Shown: positions 1 through 5,200 of the stretch, one piece after another | Numbering within the stretch: position 1 is the first letter of the stretch | Layout of the letters: the number at the start of each line of letters is the position of its first letter | Source of the DNA: Bacteroidaceae bacterium | GTDB taxonomy: Bacteria > Bacteroidota > Bacteroidia > Bacteroidales > Bacteroidaceae | Assembly: GCA_017961965.1 (NCBI GenBank) | Contig: JAGCWG010000422.1 | Span: forward strand, 1-6,183 | DNA: 6,183 bases | Direction of reading: 5' to 3' | Translations under genes and position numbers: made by a program | The notes under the pieces: generated by a model | Told to the model about the DNA's origin: nothing | The model's database searches: none | The model's input: only the letters and a program-made list of their open reading frames with translations

Positions 1-2
1 AC

Positions 3-131
3 AATCCTCTCCTTTGCATCGACGTATGGGATCTTGCTTACTACCTCGATTACCAGAACCGTCGTGCAGACCATATCAACGACATTTGGCATCTCATTAA
101 CTGGGATGAGATCAGTTCAAGAATGAAATAA
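3..131 (+). CDS. sodB: Superoxide dismutase [Fe/Mn], C-terminal 42 residues (5' end outside window)
   Basis: The open frame that enters from the left edge ends at TAA 129-131 and encodes the C-terminus of an iron/manganese superoxide dismutase, the cytoplasmic enzyme that converts superoxide to hydrogen peroxide and oxygen. Recognisable pieces are NPLL, [15 protein letters not shown] and the closing INWDE, in family order and spacing. In the family the DVWEH segment carries two of the four metal ligands, Asp and His four residues later. Here it reads DVWDL: the Asp (codon 21-23) is present, the His is Leu (codon 33-35), and the Glu that bridges the dimer interface is Asp. If real, this would impair normal metal binding. 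The rest of the gene, including the first two His ligands, is outside the window. The gene is convergent with the DUF3836-like gene. The family call is firm; activity is doubtful. Confidence 0.88.
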   Translation, partial: NPLLCIDVWDLAYYLDYQNRRADHINDIWHLINWDEISSRMK

Positions 132-156
132 TGACGCAATAGAATAATAACGCAAT
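127..156. repeat. Imperfect 16-bp-period tandem repeat over the sod stop codon
   Basis: AATAATGACGCAAT (127-140) is followed after two bases by AATAATAACGCAAT (143-156), a 13/14 match. The first copy contains the TAA stop of the superoxide dismutase gene. It looks like a small local duplication; no function is evident. Confidence 0.6.
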
Positions 157-190
157 GTAATTTATCGTGTTGTGTCGTGTGATATTTTAA

Positions 191-210
191 GAGGGTGTGT
201 CAAAAGTCTA
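191..210 (+). repeat. Left terminal inverted repeat of the MITE-like element
   Basis: GAGGGTGTGTCAAAAGTCTA pairs with 373-392 with one mismatch (G at 199 in the left copy against T at 384 in the right). The neighbouring bases AA (189-190) also pair with TT (393-394), but those belong to the proposed TTTAA duplication. Confidence 0.8.
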
Positions 211-257
211 ACCGGCCAAAATCTTGCTGACATTTTGATACTAACCCCAATAAATTA

Positions 258-314
258 AGCCGTTTTAGAGTTATCGTCAGGGGATTTTAGCCCCATATCA
301 GCTCTAAAACGGCT
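258..314. repeat. Central palindrome (hairpin) of the MITE-like element
   Basis: AGCCGTTTTAGAG (258-270) and CTCTAAAACGGCT (302-314) form a perfect 13-bp stem. Inside it GGGG (280-283) and CCCC (291-294) can form a second short stem. The hairpin is followed by T-rich sequence on both strands (ATTTCATATTTG on +, TAATTTATTG on -), so it could act as a weak terminator in both directions between the two convergent genes. Termination is inferred, not shown. Confidence 0.7.
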
Positions 315-372
315 ATTTCATATTTGTTATAACAGAGTCAACTGACATTTTGATAGTACAAATTTTACCTAA

Positions 373-392
373 TAGACTTTTGATACACCCTC
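373..392 (-). repeat. Right terminal inverted repeat of the MITE-like element
   Basis: TAGACTTTTGATACACCCTC is the mirror of 191-210, followed at once by the second TTTAA (393-397). Its TTTTGATA core also occurs in both internal direct repeats, so the subterminal repeats may be degenerate relatives of the terminus or extra transposase-binding sites; that reading is inference. Confidence 0.8.
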
Positions 393-413
393 TTTAAAAA
401 GATCCCACAGCGC

Positions 414-437
414 AAAAAAGCCCACCGTGAGGTGGGC
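414..437 (-). terminator. Rho-independent terminator of the DUF3836-like gene
   Basis: On the minus strand a perfect 7-bp G/C-rich stem, GCCCACC-TCAC-GGTGGGC (437 to 420), is followed directly by six T residues (419 to 414). This is the classic intrinsic terminator form, 97 bases after the stop of the minus-strand gene. On the plus strand the hairpin is followed by AGTTGGGG rather than T, so it would not end sod transcription. Confidence 0.88.
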
Positions 438-533
438 AGTTGGGGGGATATAATCAATTGTTCGTGTTGTATATGTTTGTCGTGTTTATTTTGTTCTGAT
501 TGTGTGTTTGGTCGTTAGGGCATAGGTGTATGA

Positions 534-953
534 TTATTTGCAACATTCTGGGATATTGAAGAGGATAGGGTATTCTGAGGCGTTGTATCGTTTCTGCTGT
601 ACGTCTTTAGAGTATGTCTTGGAGTGTTTGTTGTACTTGGCGTATGTGAGTACTGTCTCGTCATTTGTGTAGGCTATAGAGTAGGCTGCGAGTGGAGACC
701 ATGAGTGGTTCTTGTCGTTCCATGTGGATGTGACACGGTTGATTACTCTGCCTTCAGTGTCGAGGATGAAGTCGTACTTGTATGTGAAACCGTTGTCGGT
801 GGTCTGTATCATTGTGCGTATGTTAGTCTGTGCAACTTCAACTGTCTCTGGCATGGCGTTGGATGTCTTTGTCTTGTTGAGTGATTCTGCGTTTGCACTT
901 ACTGTTACCATTACTGATGCGATGATGGATGCGATAAAATTCATTGTCTTCAT
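534..953 (-). CDS. Secreted DUF3836-like small protein, 139 aa
   Basis: The protein starts MKTMNFIASIIASVMVTVSA and has a typical signal peptide: Lys at position 2, a hydrophobic core, and an ANA cleavage site after residue 22. This predicts export to the periplasm or beyond. The mature part of about 117 residues has the pattern of the DUF3836 family of Bacteroidales: a YKYDF-x-LD-x-EGRV segment, then a TSTWN segment, an aromatic/Ser-rich stretch, and a LTYAKYNKHSKTYSKDVQ segment. It ends in PECCK. The family has no established function. The ATG at 953 is chosen because GGAGG (969-965 on the minus strand) lies 11 bases upstream; the ATG at 944 is possible. A longer frame reaches a GTG at 1082 but would overlap the promoter start point and precede the signal peptide. 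The family name comes from memory of its pattern, not a search. Confidence 0.8.
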   Translation of the reverse strand: MKTMNFIASIIASVMVTVSANAESLNKTKTSNAMPETVEVAQTNIRTMIQTTDNGFTYKYDFILDTEGRVINRVTSTWNDKNHSWSPLAAYSIAYTNDETVLTYAKYNKHSKTYSKDVQQKRYNASEYPILFNIPECCK

Positions 954-964
954 AATCTTTATGA

Positions 965-969
965 CCTCC
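965..969 (-). promoter_or_regulatory. Ribosome binding site of the DUF3836-like gene
   Basis: GGAGG on the minus strand ends 11 bases before the ATG at 953 (20 bases before the alternative ATG at 944). It supports the 953 start and the signal-peptide reading. A real Shine-Dalgarno sequence contrasts with the lipoprotein gene, which has none. Confidence 0.65.
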
Positions 970-974
970 GCTGA

Positions 975-992
975 CTTTCCTTTTGGGGAAAG
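975..992 (-). promoter_or_regulatory. Hairpin just upstream of the ribosome binding site
   Basis: On the minus strand CTTTCC-CCAAAA-GGAAAG is a perfect 6-bp stem with a 6-base loop, ending 5 bases before the GGAGG ribosome binding site. It lies in the roughly 125-base leader of the DUF3836-like mRNA and could influence translation initiation. No riboswitch class is recognised. Confidence 0.4.
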
Positions 993-1084
993 AACGCCGT
1001 GCAGGTCGCTGGGCGTATATTGTTTACTTGTTTTTTGTTGTCTCTCTTTGTCTTTGGAAATGTCTTTGTTTCCTTTTGACACTG

Positions 1085-1092
1085 CAAAGATA
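1085..1092 (-). promoter_or_regulatory. Promoter -7 element of the DUF3836-like gene
   Basis: TATCTTTG on the minus strand fits the Bacteroidota -7 consensus TAnnTTTG exactly. Transcription would start near 1078, giving a leader of about 125 bases. The expected TTTG -33 element 19-20 bases upstream is not seen (AAGG at that place), so the promoter is weak or depends on an activator, if it is correctly placed. Confidence 0.55.
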
Positions 1093-1144
1093 TGGGGTAT
1101 TTTCTTTACGACCTTGGATTTTTTGCTTTGTAGGGTACGGTTGT

Positions 1145-1181
1145 CAAATTATTTTACGTACTTGTGTCCAAATATTTTACG
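1145..1181. repeat. Direct repeats CAAAT(T)ATTTTACG
   Basis: CAAATTATTTTACG (1145-1158) and CAAATATTTTACG (1169-1181) differ by a single inserted T. The starts are 24 bases apart, roughly two helical turns, so a protein bound to both would lie on nearly the same face of the DNA. They may be regulator-binding sites for either divergent gene; that is inference. Confidence 0.5.
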
Positions 1182-1183
1182 AT

Positions 1184-1205
1184 GTGTACTATCTTGGTGG
1201 TACAC
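1184..1205. promoter_or_regulatory. Operator-like inverted repeat GTGTAC-N10-GTACAC
   Basis: A perfect 6-bp inverted repeat with a 10-base spacer lies directly after the direct repeats and 43 bases before the -33 element of the lipoprotein promoter. Position and symmetry fit a dimeric transcription factor acting as an activator, but no regulator can be named. Confidence 0.4.
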
Positions 1206-1248
1206 TTTGTGGTTTTTCTTTAAGTTTATGAGCTTTTATGTTCTTGTG

Positions 1249-1279
1249 TTTGTCAGTTCGGTAGTTTTGTCTAAATTTG
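1249..1279 (+). promoter_or_regulatory. Promoter of the lipoprotein gene (Bacteroides type)
   Basis: TTTG (1249-1252), a 19-base spacer and TAAATTTG (1272-1279) match the Bacteroidota primary sigma consensus TTTG-N19/20-TAnnTTTG at every fixed position. Transcription should start near 1285, giving a short A/T-rich leader of about 24 bases before the ATG at 1309. Confidence 0.8.
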
Positions 1280-1308
1280 CACATACTAAACTATAACTTT
1301 ATAACTAT

Positions 1309-2100
1309 ATGAATAGAAAAATAAAATCATTTGTCACATTGTGCATACTTGCTGTTGTTGCGCTATGTGTGTCTTGTCAGCAGAAGTCAAAGATTCAGTT
1401 GATGGTGGAGGATGCTCAGAAGCAGTGTCCTATTGACATGGGTGTTATTGGTAAGGTAAGTTCGGTTACGTATGAGAATGGTGAACTTGTTATGGAGTTG
1501 TGCATGAACGAGGAGGTTTTCAATCTCGACATGATAAGTGCAGATAAGGAGGCTGCTAAGCGTTCGGCTCTTAACTCTATGGCTACACAGACTGATGACC
1601 TGAAGGGCTTACTGGATGAGGTCATCAAGGAGAAGGCTTCGTTTGTGTATCGCTATGTGGGCGATAAGAGTAAGAAGCTGGTAGAGGTGAGGCTTACTTA
1701 CGAAGAGTTGCAAAAGGCTCTGAACACTACTCCTGAGGATGTGGATTATGAGGCAGAGTTCAGAAGTCAAATGGAAGCGGCTAATGCGCAGTGTCCTTAT
1801 CAGTCTTCGGCTACAACAGTGCTCGACAGCGTGACTGTAAATGATAATTATCTCGTGTATAACTACACTATAGATGAGGATAACATGAACATGGATGACA
1901 TTATGAAGAATCCGGATGACGTGAAGACTACGCTTGCAGAGTCTCTTCGTATGAACATGTCTGCCATGCGTATGTTTGCCCTCAGTTGTGTTGAGACAAA
2001 CCATGGCATCTCATATCATTATATAGGAAATAAGAGCGGACGTGAGTTCTCGATTGACTTCACTATAGCGAATATCAGAGAGCTGATGGGTAATGAGTAA
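1309..2100 (+). CDS. Two-repeat lipoprotein of unknown function, 263 aa
   Basis: The N-terminus MNRKIKSF is followed by a hydrophobic stretch (about 8-21) and Cys23 in LCVSCQQ, a type II signal peptide with a relaxed lipobox (Cys rather than Leu at -3). Residues after Cys23 (QQKSK) lack the acidic surface-export signal of Bacteroidetes lipoproteins, so a periplasm-facing anchor is likelier than surface display (inference). The mature part is two related halves, about 30-138 and 151-261: both have an A-x-x-QCP segment (Cys40, Cys162), a central NLDMI/NMDDIM segment and a Y-x-Y-x-G-x-KS segment (114-121, 236-243) followed by a beta strand and a helix. This suggests an ancient internal duplication. 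I do not recognise a named family or function. There is no Shine-Dalgarno sequence before the ATG, as is usual in this phylum; the good promoter and signal peptide support this start. Confidence 0.87.
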   Translation: MNRKIKSFVTLCILAVVALCVSCQQKSKIQLMVEDAQKQCPIDMGVIGKVSSVTYENGELVMELCMNEEVFNLDMISADKEAAKRSALNSMATQTDDLKGLLDEVIKEKASFVYRYVGDKSKKLVEVRLTYEELQKALNTTPEDVDYEAEFRSQMEAANAQCPYQSSATTVLDSVTVNDNYLVYNYTIDEDNMNMDDIMKNPDDVKTTLAESLRMNMSAMRMFALSCVETNHGISYHYIGNKSGREFSIDFTIANIRELMGNE

Positions 2101-2122
2101 TGAGAAATGAGTAATGAGAAAT
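2088..2122 (+). repeat. Heptanucleotide repeat over the lipoprotein stop codon
   Basis: Five 7-base units, GGGTAAT, GAGTAAT, GAGAAAT, GAGTAAT and GAGAAAT, run without a gap; 2095-2108 and 2109-2122 are identical 14-base copies. The stop codon TAA (2098-2100) lies in the second unit, so the first two units are partly coding (the final Gly-Asn-Glu). Slippage in this tract would change only the 3' untranslated part. Confidence 0.8.
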
Positions 2123-2124
2123 TG

Positions 2125-2141
2125 TTCTATTTTTTATAGAA
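2125..2141. repeat. Small A/T-rich inverted repeat
   Basis: TTCTAT-TTTTT-ATAGAA is a 6-bp perfect inverted repeat with a 5-base loop, located between the heptamer repeat and the main stem-loop. It is weak alone but adds to the structured 3' end shared by the convergent genes. Confidence 0.4.
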
Positions 2142-2147
2142 TAAAGT

Positions 2148-2181
2148 GAGGCATCAAAACCGTGGGTGGTTTTGATGCCTC
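2148..2181. terminator. Strong stem-loop, likely bidirectional terminator
   Basis: GAGGCATCAAAACC (2148-2161) and GGTTTTGATGCCTC (2168-2181) form a perfect 14-bp stem with a 6-base loop. It lies 47 bases after the lipoprotein stop and 59 bases after the stop of the minus-strand regulator, midway between convergent genes. The T tracts on either side are poor (TGCTTGTAT on +, ACTTTATTCT on -), so it may act as an RNA 3'-end stabiliser as much as a classic intrinsic terminator. Confidence 0.75.
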
Positions 2182-2240
2182 TGCTTGTATATGAAGAATA
2201 ATGAGATGCAACAAATGTCATTCATCATTGTTTTCTTCCT

Positions 2241-5200
2241 TCATTTTTTTTCGTCTTCGTTGTTCTTGCTCTTGGCGTATTCTGTTGGGCTGATGCCATA
2301 TACGCTCTTGAAGCTGGTAGAGAACGAACTGAGGTTCTTGAAACCTGTCTCAACACAGACGGTGGTGATGTCGTAGTGCTTCTCGGAAAGGAGACGTGCG
2401 GCTTCCTTGAGGCGGATGGTCTTGAGGAAGTCACGTGGTGACTGTCCTGTGAGTTCCTTCATCTTGCGATAGAAGTGGACACGGCTGATTCCTACCTTGT
2501 CTGCTATGGCTTCGACATTGAGGTTAGGGTCGTCAATATGTTCGTTGATGACCTTTGCCACACGGGTGAGAAGCTGGTCGTCTATGGATTGGACTTCACG
2601 CTTCTCGATGTGCTCCTCCGTCACGTTGTTTGCTGTCCATTTGCCTTGCAGCTTGTTACGGTTGCAGAGAAGGCTGTTTGCCGTAGAGCGGAGTACGTCC
2701 ATGTTGAATGGTTTTGTGACGTAGGCATCTGCACCAGTGTCGAGACCAGTGATGCGGTCGTTGTCTGTGCCGAGGGCTGTGGTCATGATGACAGGTATGT
2801 GGCTCGTGTTGTAGTTGCGCTTAATCTTTTCGCAAAGTGCGAGACCGTCCATGACTGGCATCATGTTGTCGGTGATGACGAGATCCACCTTGTCTGGGTT
2901 AAGTTGTATGTAGTCCCAACCTTCCTGACCATTGATGAACTCCGTGATGCGGAACTCGTTGGACAGCTCGCTGCGAACGTATGAGCGGATGGCGTTGTCG
3001 TCTTCGCAGAGCACGAGGTTACGGTGGCGTGCTACCTTTGTCTTGGCAGTTGGGAGGTCAATGCCTTCCTCTTCCTTCCTCTTCTTTGGTGTGGCTGTTG
3101 TCTCGACAACGATGTCGGCATCATTGGCATTGATGTACGGAATCCTTACGATGAACTCAGTGCCCTTGCCCTCAGGATTGTCATTGACAACGATTGAACC
3201 ATTGTGCATCTGCACGAGGAGGTAGGTGAGGTTAAGTCCGATACCTGTGCCGATGTAGCCGTTCTGATGCTGTGCTGAGTAGAAACGCTCAAATATCTTT
3301 GGCTTGTCGGCATCACTGATCCCAGAACCTGTGTCTGTTACCTTTATCTCTATCTCCTTGCCAATCTGCTGGAGTGAGAGGATTATCTTTCCGTTGTCTG
3401 GCGTGAACTTAAATGCATTGCTGAGAAGGTTCATCACTATCTTGTCGAGGTTCTCAGGGTCACCCTGCACCACGAGACGGTCGATGGTGTGGACAAAGCG
3501 GAAGTTTATGCCACGATTCTGTGCGTTGGCAGAGAACACGTCGTAGATGTTCTGCATGAACTCTACCATCTCCATTGGTCTGAAGTCGAGCTTGTACTGT
3601 CCTTTCTCAATCTTGCGTGCATCCATCATCTGGTTGATGAGACGCATGATTCGCTTTGCGTTTTGGTGTATTAGACGGTAGTTGCGTTGGCGTTCCCCGT
3701 CCTTGTCGGTGCTTATCAGTTTCTCAAGAGGAGAGAGGATAAGCGTCATTGGGGTACGTATCTCGTGATTGATGTTCATGAAGAACTGGATGCGTGCCTC
3801 GTTGATCTCTTCTTCCTTACGATGCTTGGCAAGTATGCGGCGTACATGTATCTGGTGACGTGTCTGGAGATAGAGTACCCATGCGAGGATGAGGAAGAGT
3901 ATGAAATAGACTGCCATCGCAACTGGTGACAGGTACCATGGGTCGTGAACAATGATGGCCAGCGTGCGTTCTTCCGTCACCGTATGGTATGCCATGGCCC
4001 TTACCTTAAGGGTGTGTGAACCTCGTGTAAGGTTTGAGAGGATGATGTTGTTGGAGTGTTCGCTCTGAACTTTCCAGTCTGAACCGTCGAGCGAATACTC
4101 GTATATGGCATGAGCCGTGCCAAGTCCGAGGGCGGCAACTTCGATGGTGATGTTGTTGTCATTGTGGGCGAGGTTAATCTCGTCCACCTCGTTGATGTTG
4201 CCGTCTATGATGTTGTAGCTGTCGCCTGAGAGGTCGCCTTGGTAGATTTGCTTGTTATTAATGTAGAGGTTGATGAAGCGCAGCTTAGCTTTCTGGCTGT
4301 TGTCAGCTTCGTTAAGTGTACGGTCTGAGAAACGGTTGATACCAGATATTCCGCCAAACCAGAGGTCATTGCCAATCTTGGTTGATGTACGTACTCCGAA
4401 CTCATTGTCCTGAAGTCCGTCTTCGGCAAAGAAACTATGGAACGTCTTGGCTTTCCTGTCGTAGCAGGCAAGTCCGAAGCCAGTACCCATCCATACGTTG
4501 TTGCCGTCAAATTCGATGCTGTTGACCACGTTGTTTGGCAGTCCGTTGGTGCTGTCGTATGTTGCAATGACCTTGAGCGTCTTGATGTTGATGACGTATA
4601 TGCCCTTGTTGGTTGCAGCCCAGAGCTCGTTGCCTTCAATCTTGAGGCAGTTGACGTATGTCGCAGCGAATATCTTGCTCAGGTGCTTCAGTTCTGCTCC
4701 GTTCATCTCGTAGCCGTTCAGTCCGTCGGCTCCTCCTGCAAAGAGTAGCTTGCCTTTGGTAGCAAGACAGGCAATGTATATGTTACCGCTGATGTTGCGG
4801 GTGTTCTTGTTGTTGTCTTTGACTGACGTGTAATGAATATATGTGCCGTTGTCGATGTTGTAGTAGTAGAGGCCGAAGCCCATTGTTGCAGCCCATATTC
4901 CATTGTTTGGTGCAGGGCAGATGTCGAACACTCGTGGAATATCAACATTGAGTTTATGGACTGTTCCGCTGTTCTCGTCCATGTACTTCAGTCCCGTGGC
5001 ATAGGAGCCGAGCCAGATGCGGTTGTTACGTCTGTCCTCGTATATGGAGTTGATGGTTGACGGCATGTTAGGCGTTGTCTCAGGACTCCAGTGCGTGCTT
5101 ACTGAACCGTTGTGGCTAAGGCGGTAAAGTCCGTCGTGGTCTGTTGCCACCCAAAGCCTGTCCTTATCCGTGCCGGTCATGGCTGTAACAGGATTGTTGC

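Larger units (their letters stand above)
191..392. mobile_element. MITE-like non-autonomous element, 202 bp, with TSD TTTAA
   Basis: The ends are inverted repeats: GAGGGTGTGTCAAAAGTCTA at 191-210 and TAGACTTTTGATACACCCTC at 373-392, complementary at 19 of 20 positions. The same five bases, TTTAA, lie directly outside both ends (186-190 and 393-397), as expected for a target-site duplication. Inside are a perfect 14-bp direct repeat, CTGACATTTTGATA (227-240 and 342-355), and a perfect 13-bp central inverted repeat (258-270 and 302-314). There is no convincing open reading frame, so movement would need a transposase supplied from elsewhere. I cannot assign an IS family from the ends alone. It sits between two convergent genes, 59 bases after the sod stop. 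A purely structural intergenic repeat is the alternative, but the flanking duplication favours transposition. Confidence 0.75.
954..1308. other. Divergent intergenic region, 355 bp
   Basis: This stretch separates two divergently transcribed genes and holds no convincing gene. From the left it has the DUF3836-like mRNA leader (954 to about 1080) with a hairpin and ribosome binding site, the -7 element of that gene (1085-1092), a T-rich tract, a pair of direct repeats (1145-1181), an operator-like inverted repeat (1184-1205), and the promoter of the lipoprotein gene (1249-1279). The plus strand is strongly T-rich and A/C-poor from about 1020 to 1270, which is why it yields hydrophobic spurious frames. 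Confidence 0.75.

Noticed and set aside
260..314. CRISPR-like motif: GTTTTAGAG-TTAT and CTCTAAAAC resemble a type II CRISPR repeat and its anti-repeat.
   Set aside because: There is only one copy, the two halves are simply arms of the palindrome in the MITE-like element, and there is no array, spacer or cas gene.
420..437. The GCCCACC/GGTGGGC hairpin as a terminator of the sod transcript.
   Set aside because: On the plus strand it is followed by AGTTGGGG with no T run; the T run is on the minus strand only.
954..1082. A 43-residue N-terminal extension of the DUF3836-like protein starting at a GTG at 1082.
   Set aside because: It would begin at or before the likely transcription start, places a Lys-rich stretch ahead of a good signal peptide, and the GGAGG ribosome binding site points to 953.
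712..1296. A 194-aa plus-strand open frame with hydrophobic stretches.
   Set aside because: It is antisense to the DUF3836-like gene and then crosses the T-rich intergenic region and the lipoprotein promoter. Its hydrophobicity follows from T-rich DNA, and the minus-strand frame has a clear signal peptide and ribosome binding site.
1609..2004. A 131-aa minus-strand open frame rich in His and Ile.
   Set aside because: It is the antisense shadow of the lipoprotein gene, with no promoter, ribosome binding site or recognisable domain.
2475..2984. A 169-aa plus-strand frame within the regulator gene, along with several other plus-strand frames up to 6030.
   Set aside because: All overlap the hybrid regulator gene antisense, show no family signature, and arise from its codon composition.
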